The position numbers were made by a program, and so were the translations under genes. The notes under the pieces are model-generated. The model made no database searches. It was not told the origin of the DNA and was given only the letters and a program-made list of their open reading frames with translations. DNA of 64,000 nucleotides from Toxonevra muliebris. Taxonomy: Eukaryota; Arthropoda; Insecta; Diptera; Pallopteridae. The DNA lies in contig OY829326.1 of assembly GCA_963691655.1 (NCBI GenBank), forward strand, positions 141,068,998-141,132,997, read 5' to 3'. Of the stretch, positions 12,500-24,183 are shown in pieces; position 1 is the first letter of the stretch; every line of letters starts with the position of its first letter.

Positions 12500-14225
12500 A
12501 AATTTACATAAATCACTCCTTTCGAAACCCTTATTATAAATCCATCGCTGATTATTAGTATGCAAAACTTAGTAAATTTGCTAATTTTGCTATTTCTTAA
12601 ATTCACCAAAAGAAATTGGCATTAAAAATTAATGGCAATTATTCATAGCAGTAAAAAGCTTCAGCAAAGTATTTACAAATTCGAAAAATCATTTGTTGAT
12701 AGATTTGTCAATGATTCAGATCTAATACAAAATTATACCTAAACTTTGAAAAAAGTTCACAGAAAATTTTACGATATGGGTTAAATACATTTTTTCATTA
12801 TTATTTCCAAGAGCTAATCCTTCTATTTAATTTAACAAAATCATTATTTCTTCACTTTTATACTATTAAATTTGATTTAATCAAAAGCCAAATGTTTACT
12901 ATACACTCAATGATAAAATAATCAAATAAAAAGAAAAGAACCTTTATCTACTCCTATTGCTTAGATACTATAGAAAAGTAGAAAAAAATCACATTTTTAA
13001 TTGCATTTTACTCTTCTCAATTAATTTCAATTAAGATTTGTAGCCTTCATCATTCGCCTTCAACGCATAGACAGGAAGACAGATAGGCCGACAGACAGAA
13101 GAGGATATTGTTAATATAAGTAGACTATTTACTATAGAGCGACGATGAATAAAAACAGCAATATTAAGTTATACAATAGCAAAATAGAAAAATTTTAATG
13201 AAGAATGCAGTGTAAATAAAGTAAAAATGAGTAGAATATAAGATAAGAAATTTTAAACAATAAATGTGGTGGTTTCCGTTTTTAAAACTAAATTAAATGT
13301 TTCAACAGCTCCATAGTTATATCAGCTACCCTATATATATTTATATAATATATCTTTATATATACTGTATATATTTTTAACTTGATTTATTTACTCTCGC
13401 AAAGTCGCACCGTAGCATCACAGCCAGTAGCAAGCACAACAAATTACATAAGTTACTTGAACAATATGAAGTGATAATCGGATTAACACACTGTAGTTGA
13501 TGATAAGAGTTTCAGCGCCCATTAACTGTACACTGATTTTTGTAATCCTTTACGTTCTCGTATTCTCCTTTCACAGAAATTGCAGAAAATTTTATACACA
13601 ATTTCGTATTTTGAATGTTTTCTACTTGAAGCGTACTCGTAGTTTGAAGTACTTAGCAACTGAACGAGCTATTATGTTAATTGAAAATTGTAAATATTGA
13701 AATTAATTTGCAAGAAAGTACCTATTGTATATATAAGCAAATACGTTGCGTATAATAAATATGCAAAATAATCGGGAATGGTTGAAGAATAAATTAAAAG
13801 TTTTATTAGGAAAAAGAAGTAATGAAATGGAATAAATTATTTCATTTGCAATGCCATTCATGACGTATGAGTGACATTAATATACGAATTCGATTACTGT
13901 TAAAATTAAAATCGAAATACAGATTTATCTATCAGCAATTGAAAAAATAAATCACTTGCCTTGTATTATATTGGAAAAAAATTATATAGAAATAGAAATG
14001 CAAATCTAAAAAGTTAAGGCGCTGGTCAACACAAAAATGATTCGGGAACCGCTTTAGGGTTTTTTTGGTAGATTTCTCATCACTGAACATGAATCTGATG
14101 GCGTATTCTCCATCACAACATATTTTCGAGAAAATTGAGTAACAAAAGGCAACCAAAAAGAGAATTCGTGAAAATTTTATAGGAACACATAAAACGTGTT
14201 TGTGTTAGTCAAGGGGAGAATAGAC
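12500..14225. other. intron DNA, no gene seen
   Basis: AT-rich, with a TATATA-rich patch at 13330-13380 and PyPu-mixed sequence. Small frames at 13497-13700 and 13932-14156 show no family resemblance. Confidence 0.5.
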
Positions 14226-14229
14226 CAAA

Positions 14230-14560
14230 CAATTTAGACAAAACGTGACATAAATTTAACCAACGACCTGGCAAAACTTTAGTACAAATCTGATCAAAAC
14301 TCAAACTAAAAATAGGAACTGATTCTAACCATAAGTCAGACCACAATACAGACCAAAGGTCAGACTAACTTATACAGAAATTCAGACATCAAAAGTAAGA
14401 TCATATGCAAACCAAATTCAGACAAAAATTCAAACCACAAAACCAAATCGTAGATTAGTATTGAGACCGAAAATTAGACCAAAGGTCAGACTGAAGATTA
14501 AACTTCAGACCATATACACAATCAATGGCAGACTTATTTAACACCAAAATTGATTCGAAA
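14230..14560 (-). repeat. degenerate AAATTCAGACCAAAA tract (inverted copy)
   Basis: Short imperfect repeats of the AAATCAGACCAAA type, the reverse complement of the motif at 11050-12490. About 300 bases. Confidence 0.75.
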
Positions 14561-15285
14561 TAAAATTAAAGGATTCGTGTACCTGGTTTGTCTATTAATA
14601 CTAATATTTTTAAGGTATGCATGTCCTTGAGAAAGCAGGAATTTCACAGGGGATAAAAATTTCATATCGGCGGGTTTTTTTGAGTATTTAGTTAGGACTT
14701 TACGACCACCACTGAACTATACATTTTGTCAATTTTTGTTGTTTTTTGCAACCAAACGAGGAATAAGGGAGGAGGGGTGGGCATATCATTGTTTATTAAA
14801 AAACTAAATTGTGTATTAACGAACACAAGGCAGAAGTGAAACTTCTTGTGAACTAAACGAAACACAAGCAAATTAAATTTTTCAATCGCTAAATTTTTTA
14901 CTTCATTGGCTTGTGTTTTTTAATTTCATTTGCTAGAACAAAATTTGCAACTCTGTACCGGTAATGTCGATGACAATTGTAGACGAACTATTTTTGTGTG
15001 CGACATCTTAATGTAATTCTTTGGATATTTGCGCCATCTGTATTTGAAATGTATAACTGTCATAAACTTTAAGATGGCGACGCTACACATTGTTCTTTCT
15101 GCCATAGGCGTGTGTGTGTGTAATTAATATGTTATTTTAAAACTATTTATGAATCGTTTATTATATAGTTTGCTCGTGAATTCAGTTACGGAATATTGAT
15201 ATTTAGCCCCTCATGCACATTGCTCGACAAAATTATGTAGCATTGCAAACTTACGCGCGACGTCACATCCGGTTGGTTTTACTCT
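14561..15285. other. repeat-interrupting DNA, no gene seen
   Basis: Unique-looking sequence between two pieces of the AAATTCAGACC tract. It includes a TGTGTGTGTG run near 15113. No coding feature recognised. Confidence 0.45.
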
Positions 15286-15289
15286 AGGA

Positions 15290-15990
15290 CAAGAGAAAAG
15301 AAGTTTCACTTCAAAAAAACCAAGTCTTATTAAAGCTCTTAATAAGTGGAGTAATTGTAATGGTATATCTCTGAGCCCAAGTAAATCTTATAATTTACCA
15401 TTCTTTAGAAAATCTTTACTTAGTGTTATTTTACCTCCTTTATATCTTAGTGTGTCTGCATTAAAATTTGGTGGTAAGATATATAATATAATCCATGTGA
15501 GCTCATCTTTAAGTTGTGTTCATCATGTGAATAGTGTTGTAAAAAGGGTTGTCCTGACCTTACGTAATCTTAGAATGACTGCTGAGTTTTTACCTCTTGA
15601 CACTAGAAAAAGATTAGTAATATAATTGATTCTCCCAATAATTTCTTATGCTGAGCTCGTATATAGTACTTAAATTAGATTCTCAACCATTTCATAAACT
15701 TAAAGTAGCTTTCAATAATACCACTCGATATGTTTATGGCTTTAAAAAATTTTACCATATTTCGATTTGGAGAAAACGATTATTAGGCTTGAATTTGGTG
15801 GAATACTTCGAGGCTAGAAACTAAATCTATCTGCTTAAGCTAAATGTAATAATTTAGCAAGTCCGATGGCGTAAGCCGCTTCATTCTTACAAGCTCTAAA
15901 TACTTAAAGAATTAAAGATCTCATCTTATGAACATTTTTTTAATTTTTGGTGGGTCCGTTTTCTCTACCAGTAAATTGAACCCGTGAAAG
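15290..15990 (+). mobile_element. LINE reverse-transcriptase C-terminal fragment
   Basis: Plus-strand relic of a non-LTR retrotransposon. Readable blocks are VVKRVVLTLRNLRMTAEFLP, then LDTRKRLVI before a stop, LPIISYAELVYS, and after a frameshift LDSQPFHKLKVAFNNTTRYV and YGFKKFYHIS. These match the region after the catalytic palm in LINE ORF2 proteins (..RSLR.TAEFLP...R..L...LI.PI..Y.d..Y..L). At least one stop and one frameshift. 5'-truncated, with no poly-A tail evident. Confidence 0.75.
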
Positions 15991-16065
15991 CACCTGTTTC
16001 GCTAAGTCACTGAAGTGGTTTTCTTTTTATTTTCATCTCAATATTTATTATAGAAATTATACACC

Positions 16066-16132
16066 GTTTAGGATTTGAACCCGAGGCAGTTGGTACTCCG
16101 GTCTAACATGCACTCTACCACCTCGTTGGCCT
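16066..16132 (-). repeat. tRNA-like sequence
   Basis: On the minus strand, GGTGGTAGAGTGCATG (box A-like) is followed by a perfect box B GGTTCAAATCC (16071-16081) about 30 bases downstream. An acceptor-stem pairing is not clear by eye, so a tRNA-derived SINE head or pseudo-tRNA is more likely than a working gene. Confidence 0.45.
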
Positions 16133-16339
16133 AAATTAAATTCATTTTTGAGTTCTTATTCCTTTTTAGTTTCCTTTGTAGATAGTTTCGGTCTTCCAAG
16201 CCCAAAATCCGAAGAAATGATTTTAGTGGTGTACAAAATAAATTTCTCGACTCCGCAAACCACCCGATACCAGATTTGGAATTTTTTTTGGTGCCAGATC
16301 TGATTTCTCAAAAACTTTTGGAATATCTTACCAAAATTC

Positions 16340-16925
16340 ACGTCAAACGCGATCTAAAAGTGAGACCGAAATTCAAACCAAAATCAAAACAAAGACCCAT
16401 AAATCATTCCAAAAATCAGACCAAATGTATGTAAATTAGACCAATTCGTATTTATTTAAGTATCTTATCTATTCGGGCTTTTTTTGTCGTTAATATTTTT
16501 GAACAATTAAAGAAAAACTTCAATTTTCATTACCTCTTACGCGTTTCGGTCTTTTTAAGACCATCCTCAGGGAGTCTGTTTATTATAAAATATAAATCTC
16601 AGATCAAAACTGAATCCAAAAATCAGACTGAAATTCAATCCCGAATTCCGAACAAAAAATGAAACCAAAATTCAGACCGAAACAAAACTCAGACCCACAT
16701 TCAGACCCAAAAATCAGACTGAATTTTGATTTAAATCCATACCAAAACTCAGATCAAAATTGAGATCGAAAATCGTATCAAATTTGTGCCAAAACTCAGA
16801 CCGAAAGCCAAAAGAAATTCAAACCCAAATTCAGGCAAAAATTTAGAAATACAGACCTTAACTTAGGCCACAAAATTGGACTAAAAATTATGCCATAATA
16901 TCTGACCTAAAAACCAGGCTAAAAC
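16340..16925 (-). repeat. degenerate AAATTCAGACCAAAA tract (second inverted copy)
   Basis: Imperfect repeats of the AAAATTCAGACCGAAA type, interrupted at about 16440-16600 by unrelated sequence. Continuous in style with 14230-14560, and complementary to 11050-12490. Confidence 0.75.
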
Positions 16926-16929
16926 TATT

Positions 16930-17980
16930 ATGCTCTTTAAATGCAGGACATCTACTTATATATCGACCTTGAAAGTTCAAATTTGCAATAGTCGAAATGT
17001 AACCACTTAAAAGATTATAAGCATTCACATATTTTGAAGATGAAGGGTGGGGGGAGGGAGGGAGGCAGAGTAAGCAGCCCCCATAGCTCTATCTTGGATC
17101 CGTCATTAGTCACTGGTTAACTGTATTCTAGCCTTTCTTGGTGTGATAGAATTGAATTATGTTAGGCTCAAAATAAAGCAATTAGAGATAAAGTTTGAAT
17201 CATAAAATGAAGTACTTGGAGTTGAAAATTATAATAAAATAAGGCTAACAATAGTCGGTATTGGAATCATAACCAATTTTTTGAGATGTCCAGTGTTAAA
17301 ATTCAAATTGGAATTGTTTTCTTAAATAAGTAGCTCAGGATCCAAATAGCAAGTGACTTGATTACTGAATATTCTCCAACAATAATATAAATTCTAATTA
17401 TTTTATAATAAGTATCAAAATATAGTATTACCATTTTTAAGGTCAAACTAACTATACTGATAAACATTTTTCTGATATTATCTAATGCTGCTAAAAAATA
17501 CTAAACCCGAAGAGTTACAGTACAAACTCATTTATGTAGGTATATAGAAAGGCGATGATTCATATAAATATTTAAATAATTAACCAAAAAAAAAAAAAAA
17601 ACAAATTGTTTAAAAAGAAACAAACTTAATAAAAATATTAAAAGGAAAGAAAAAAACAAAACAAAAAAATGTTTCAATTATTTTGGCTATTTTAAGCATT
17701 TATTTGTTTATTTATATTATGTGAAAAAATTAATTTAATTGTGGTATAAGTTATTTCCAAAAATAAGATAATAACAACAAAAAATATTAAGCAAAATAAA
17801 GAAATCAAATCAGAGACAAAGAAAAATTGAATTTTGTTGCCTAAGTGCAGGATAGACACAGCATGAAAATTGCAAACTTTATGTTTAGATATATGTACAT
17901 ATACATATATGAATGGGTCGTCTAAGTAAAAATATACTAAGGTGACTTAGAATGAATTTCTTTAAAATTTTTATAGATAT
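16930..17980. other. intron DNA, no gene seen
   Basis: Holds a G-rich stretch GGGTGGGGGGAGGGAGGGAGG at about 17046 next to TTGGATCCGTCATTAGTCACTG (about 17093-17114), which resembles one end of the CAGTGGCGGATCC MITE family found elsewhere in the window. Otherwise AT-rich with A homopolymers. No exon seen. Confidence 0.45.
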
Positions 17981-17983
17981 TCA

Positions 17984-18086
17984 GCCATGTTCTAAATTTC
18001 ACTTTCGAGTGAAATTAAAATCGCAGTAATATGAACTGCACAGTTTCGATTTTAATTTCACTCGAAAGCGAAATTCAGAACATGGC
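17984..18086. repeat. 103-bp perfect-ended fold-back element
   Basis: Arms 17984-18023 and 18047-18086 (40 bases each) are reverse complements with only two mismatches, around a 23-base loop. Each arm itself contains a smaller palindrome around TTTCGA. The ends read GCCATGTTCT..AGAACATGGC. The layout (TTCGA-rich inverted ends) resembles the ends of the Harbinger relic at 35002-36029, so a small Harbinger-derived MITE is possible. Confidence 0.8.
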
Positions 18087-20110
18087 AGATTGTATAATTT
18101 TATAATATGGCAAAAAAAGAAAGCAATTTAAAGAAATTATATGTAATAAACAATTTTTCAATAGTATCTAACGTGTGAAAATCGACTTGGAATCTTCTTG
18201 CTTACATCTATCGACACCCATGGCATAAAAATGATTAGAAAAATACTTCTATAACATTTTCGTGGTTTTTTGTTTTTTTTTGTTTTTTTTTTTGCTGCTG
18301 CTGTTATTTTGGTGATGATGTGAAATTAAATGTTAAACCGCTAAATTGTTTTTGAGATGATAAAATAACGAAATAAAATTGAAAATAACAAAAAAAAAAC
18401 AAAAAACAAACAACAATAAAAACGACATCGAAATAAAAAATGAAAGAAAAATAAACAAATAAATATCTATTATATACCCACATCAATGTCAATGTTGGTG
18501 CTCTGCAGAACATTGAAATGAAAATGTTACTCATACGTCATGAAGACCACACAATATTAAATTGTTTATGTTTAAACTTTATATAGATAAATGTGATTCT
18601 TGCTATTGCTCTTTAACTTGCATAAACAAATGTACAACGCGTGTACATATACATATATAAATGTCTGTGTATTTATATAAATAAAATTGCTACAAATAAA
18701 TATAAAAGAACAATTCTCGTCAACATCAATTGAAGTTGTAACAATAAATGAAAATATAATAAAAATAATATTTCAAGAGGGTGAATTTGAAAAGAATTCA
18801 TATGTACATACATATATACAAACATATAAATGTAAGTAAACATACTTGCAAAACACATACAAAACTTTGGTCTTCAATAAAGAAGACGAAAGATATGTTA
18901 TTATATTTGTAAGTACATAGGTAGGTACCTACTTAAGTATATAAGTGCCTACCTGGCTGCATATATACATAGGTACTTACCTATCTACCAAAATATACAT
19001 ACATATATCTTCAAAATTAAATTTATTTTTTACCTTTCTTTTTTCTACGAAAAAAAGTTCAATGCTCGTTTTGTTGTATAGCTTCAAGGTTTCTTTCTAT
19101 GTATGCATGAATGTCTAACACAATAACGTTATTCTTATCTATGCTGTCAAAAAATATTCATTCACCTTTACGTTTGTAGCATTTTTTGTTTAAGAAAAAC
19201 TTCTCTTCATTGAAGAAGTTTATGAGTTCATTTATATTTTTAGACTTTTTCTTAAAGTTTTGTGGGCGTTTTGTTGGTTTCTCAAAGTGTGAGAAAGAAA
19301 CACCAAAATTGTTGTTTTTTTGTTTTTTTTTTTTTTGGAACGTACGTACACCCGCGCAAGAACATTGTATTTTGAGCATCATTTAATACATCAAAGGGTC
19401 TATTGTACTACAGTAGTCTGTAGTCTTTTCAAAACATAGATACATAAATAAATTTGAGTGCTTATAATCTTTTAGAGTCTTTATACAGCTTAACTGTTTA
19501 TTGGTTTTTGTTAAAAAGTGGAAAATATTAAACAATACAAATACTTAATAAAACTGACTTCACATTCCATTTAACTTCCAGTAACTTTAATTGACTTAAA
19601 TTCCCAATTGTTTACAAGTGACTTCAAGTGTCTGTATGTGACTTCAAGTAACTCTAAGTGACTTCAATTGACTTTCAATTCTAATTGATTTCAACTGGCT
19701 GTATGCGACTTTCTGTGACTCTAAGTGACTTCAAAGTAGTCATGACTTTGAAGTCATTAGATTTACTTTTTCACGAATTAAAAAAAAAATAGCATTCCCA
19801 GATTCCAAAAGGAACTTTTCTAAATGAATAACTAATCGGTTACTCTAAAAAAATATAAATATATTTTTAGTGTGGTCCACGGCCGTATGGAAATTTTTTC
19901 CCTATTACTTTTCCGTATCCACAAGCTTGCATTTATTCTCTTAACAAAAGGAAGCATGCTACTGAAAATTTGCTTATTTAGAGTATATTTAGAGACTTGC
20001 GATTTTCCTGTTTAGATGATTTGCGATTTTTCAGGCGAAGGACAAGACAATGCTTTTTTGCGAGTTTATGACAATTAGTCACTCAGAAACAAGATTCGCG
20101 GGCTAGCCTT
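18087..20110. other. intron DNA with simple repeats, no gene seen
   Basis: Contains TG/CTG-rich T tracts near 18270-18310, a GGTAGGTACCTAC palindromic patch with TACATA repeats at 18900-19010, and the GTGACTTCAA repeats listed separately. Open frames near 18304-18534 and 19158-19386 are T- or A-tract artefacts. Confidence 0.5.
19575..19760. repeat. GTGACTTCAA minisatellite ending in a palindrome
   Basis: About ten imperfect copies of (A)AGTGACTTCAA with 10-16 base spacing. The right end is an 11-base inverted repeat, TGACTTCAAAG at 19726-19736 and its complement at 19746-19756. Confidence 0.7.
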
Positions 20111-20345
20111 TGGCACCACAGCTTCTAAAATAGGCTTAAATTAAGATGCATGTGCTTTAATTGAAACAGGTCTTATTAAAGAGCTTATATGGATTGCTTT
20201 CTGTCATCACATATCTGAGTTCATGTTTTTTAATATATTCAGAGAATCTTTTGAACTTAGTGGAGGACCAGACGTTCAAATATTTTAGCGCTTTCTAAAG
20301 CACTGGCCGAAAATTGATAAAGCACTAACTTCGAAAGGAAATATA
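20110..20345 (+). pseudogene. possible transposon-related coding relic
   Basis: One plus frame reads ALIETGLIKELIWIAFCHHI then SEFMFFNIFRESFELSGGPD, VQIF, stop, RFLKHWPKID. The pattern (CHHI.E.......F......GPd...F.RF...W..ID) resembles a protein family I have seen in arthropod repeat-associated uncharacterised genes, but I cannot name it. An internal stop shows it is not functional. Confidence 0.35.
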
Positions 20346-20489
20346 TGATTACAATGCCGATGCTATAAAAAGCCAACGCTTAACGCTTTGGCAAAACTAT
20401 TTGCGAGGTGCAAATAAAATAGAGTTAGAAGCTAAGGGTACCAAGCGATTACCATCACGCTCGTTAGATGGCAAGGCAATTTACTGCAT

Positions 20490-21840
20490 AAATATACACT
20501 GACGGTCACAAAAACCGTACCAACCACGAATTTCAAGAAAATCGTTTAAAATGGGACTTAAACCTGATTTTGTTTTAGTAAATGTAATTTTTTTTTTTAT
20601 TTTTGGCAACAAAATGAACAAAACTGCAAAAGAAAAATCATACAAAATGAACAAAATTGCAAAAGAAAAATCATACATACACACAAATTTTATTACTTTT
20701 TAATTAAAACAAAAATATGGAAGCAATTTCAGGTTTTTGATGGTATTGATTAAAAGTATGTAAAAATAAAAATGTTTGTTATTTTTTGAAGATGTAAACT
20801 AAGATTAATTTGTTTCATAATAGAGTCATAAGTAAAATTGTTTAGTTTGATGGTGCCCGTCTCTTAGCCTTTCTTATGGCCGTTATCTTGAAGGCATAGA
20901 GTCGACTAGCACTTTAAGGATATCATTCGTTATTTTTGTAATACTAAACTTTTTTAAAAACTCCAACAAGGAATTTTTTATTCTTTGGCGTGTTTTGAGT
21001 AACATTCCGTTTCATTATATGGTATGACAGAGGTGCTCTATCAGACTTAAGCCGCGCGAGCTACCTGATCATTCCCACCAGAAAATTCTAACATCATCGA
21101 AAGCATTTTGAATCTGCAAACAACTAAGAATCAATAATCTAACTTTTTTACTATTTCTAAAGTTATCAAACATCAAGCATTAATTACTAACTAAACCTTG
21201 TCAATTTGGCGCGATGTTGATATGCCGCAGAAGTCACCCGGAAAAACAACGTCATTAAAAGCGCATTACGATTGGCTTACAGGAATTACTCCATAAAATT
21301 TTAGCCATATTTTTGGGCGTTCACAGTCCCTTCAATATAGCATAAGGGACCCATCCAAACTGTCTGATTTTGTGGGAATTTGACTATTTTCATTACACAG
21401 TTAACCCTCTATTGCTCTATATCTGAGCAACGCAAGTACCGAAGATTAAATGCGCATAAAAAATTGAGTTTAATTTGCCCGATCATATAACTTTTCTCGA
21501 GTCTGCCAGAATTCAACTGCTGTAGTTTTTAGTCCATGCCAGATGATTTGTTTCCATCCATTTCGTCAACAACGACTTTTTGGTTGATCGTCTCCCATAC
21601 AGACCGAATTTTTGTTTCTTTCTGCGTAAGTTTTCGACATTTATATTCAGGTTGAAATAGCTTTTTAGATCAGTCCTCATTGTTTCTACACTTTTGAATC
21701 GATAATTTATAGTTCTCTTTCAGGTTATGCCGTTTTCCCTTGTATTTGTCTTCCATAGTCTTCTTGATCCTTTTGTCCTTTCAAGCGGGTAGAAGTTGCC
21801 TTTTTTTCTGGATAAGTCAAACAGCAGTCAAATGTAGGCA
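20490..21840 (-). mobile_element. Tc1-like transposon relic
   Basis: The left end has a terminal-repeat-like CACTGACGGTCACAAAAACC (20499-20518). Minus-strand transposase pieces are visible: a central block VKFPQNQTVW then IEGTVNAQKYG (about 21310-21400), equivalent to Tc1 VMVWG....EGTVNA..Y, and a C-terminal block KTRQRIKNSLLEFLKKFSIT followed by ILKVLVDSMPSR (about 20870-20995), equivalent to the end of Tc1 transposases. Stops and indels break it, and the catalytic residues cannot all be placed. The far terminus is not found, so the right boundary is approximate. Confidence 0.65.
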
Positions 21841-24183
21841 GCAGATTCCTTCAGATATTTAACTTTATGACACTCCTTGATACCTAAGAACAAAAATTTC
21901 GACGTTTTGGTGGTGCGACATTTGTTTATATTTTGTAGTTGCTTTCGGTACTTTTTCAAAAATTCTTCTTTTCGCCAAACAAGCGCGATAAAAAATGGTA
22001 CATTTCACTTAAATACATTCTTAAAACATAAACAAGGGAATCTCTTTTACAAAGGAAGAGAAATTTGGGCAAAGTTAGGAAATATTACCGAAATTGCAGC
22101 AGTAATAAAAAAACTTGAAATTTTACAACTCTGGTTTTATACCAAATTCTTTTACTTTTTAATTTATGATGCTCTTAAGGATTCACCCTTGGACAAAAAT
22201 GCCAGACGCTGGAAAATTTATCAATGTAGCCTAAATAGATACTTTCAAAAATCTATCGTGTTCTTTCTATAAGTAATCTAAAGGTATATTGAATAACGAC
22301 TCTCATTATTAGCTAATTATTTCAAAGGATATTACAAGCATTAGATTAGTATATTACTGAATGTAAGTAGTATTATTAACTTCCATAATTGAGTGGTCGT
22401 ATGACTTAGAAAAGTAAAATATTGCTTTAATTTACATTTAAAATATTCTTGAATTTTATTGTGTTTAGCAATTCCCATGACCTTTGCAAACGTTTCGCTG
22501 CTCTTCGTAAAAAAAGTGTCACAATCTACCCATTAATTTCCCACGAGTGAAATTTCAGTAAATCTTCTAGTCATACCATTTCATTTAAGTTATCCTCACC
22601 CCATAACAAGTTTTTAAAATGTAAACTAAGCGAATCAAAATTAACCGAGAAACTTCGAAGTAAAAAAAAAAATAAAATATTGAAACCAAAAAGCATCACA
22701 TTATTACATTCCGCTCTTACCATCTTCAAATTCTAAATACCCATTTGATTTACATATTTTTAAGAACCTAAGGGTCAACGAAATATCTCCATTGTTTAAT
22801 TAATGCGACTACTCTTCTAATATTTATATAAAAACAAGTAAAAAGAAAAAAATACTGAACAAAATGTTTACGCATAAGAATATTTATTTTTTTTTTCGTT
22901 ATTTTCTCGCTTTTTCAATGAACTTGTTACTTTGATATACAAAAAAGCAAAAAAAAGTGACCTTTTCATTTATTCAATTAAAAGCAATTAAAATTTACTT
23001 TTGCAACAAGCTTATTTCTGTCCACTGAAGTGCTACTACAGCTACTTTGGTGCTCTTCTACTTACTTCTTTCTCTTCTTATTTTGTTTCAACTTATATTT
23101 CTTGTACTTTTTAAGTTTTTATCTTGTTCCTGTTAATGTTTTGTTTACCGAAACAAAAAAAAAAAAAAAAAAAAACAAATTTGCGATACTTTAAATTATA
23201 AGCTCATTATAATTGCTACTTCTGTCCAGAACTGCCACCACCGCAGTCACCATAATTACTTAATTTCAATGGTTATGTCCTTAGCATCTATCTAAGTACT
23301 CAACAGATTCACAATTTTCCTCTTCATATACTTACTTAGATAGTACATATGTATGTATGTATGTATTTTCGTTGACAACATTGTGCCATAGTTGACAGCT
23401 GACAAGTCCATTAGGTCACTTAAAACAAAAACTCAAGAATGTAAAATTACACTGTACAACATTGAAGATTTGTTCACAAGTTATTCAAATGAAAAATTTA
23501 TTATTTTGCATCTAATCAATGTAATCACCTGATCGTCAGTGTTGCCAACTAATTTGTATTTTAGAGTGCTGAGACGATGTTGTAAATATTTTTGGTGCCT
23601 GTGACAGATATTTATGATTATGTTTTTGTGTTTTCTTATTTACTTTATTTTTTTCCACAATTTTATCTGAGCAGATTGTCAGTATTGAAAATATGGGCAG
23701 TCCCGACAATTCTTGACCAACTGGTAACTCTAGTGTGTATACTAAATATAGGTAATTAGGCATAATTGGGTCAATATCTTAGAAGGCTTTCTGTTTAGAA
23801 CAATGGGAGTTATGCAGCTTGAATTATCTGTAGACATGACAGCAAACATCACCACACTTCAAATGCAAATCAATGACGTTCTGCGAAGCCCAACAGAAAA
23901 CCAGTGTATCAAGTCAGTGGAATATCAAGGTAACAAAAAAAAAACAGTTATCAAACTCATCGCTAAAAAGCTTCAACTTTTGAGCATTATTCCTCTCCAC
24001 AACTTTCCATTACTTGTTTTATTTTCGTAATGACAGTAACTTTTATAGTGGCGAGTGCCAAAATTTTAGTTGCAAATACATAAGCTTAAAGTTCGATACA
24101 TTTATTGATTGTCATTGATGTTCTTTGATATATGACTTTCTTTAGGGCATTAAAATTCCCAAGTTTTATGCAATACTATGAAT
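21841..24183. other. intron DNA, no supported gene
   Basis: Holds an unrecognised 131-codon open frame at 21877-22272, poly-A at 23155-23175, a GTAT microsatellite at 23349-23368, and a 75-codon frame at 23803-24030. Neither frame resembles a known family. Confidence 0.45.

Noticed and set aside
21877..22272. 131-codon open frame on the plus strand
   Set aside because: No recognisable domain, no splice or start context; composition like random AT-rich DNA. It lies beside a Tc1 relic and may be a chance frame.
23803..24030. 75-codon frame that could be an exon ending at CAAG|GTAAC
   Set aside because: The first 45 residues look protein-like and a donor is possible, but there is no acceptor, no family match and no partner exon on the plus strand.
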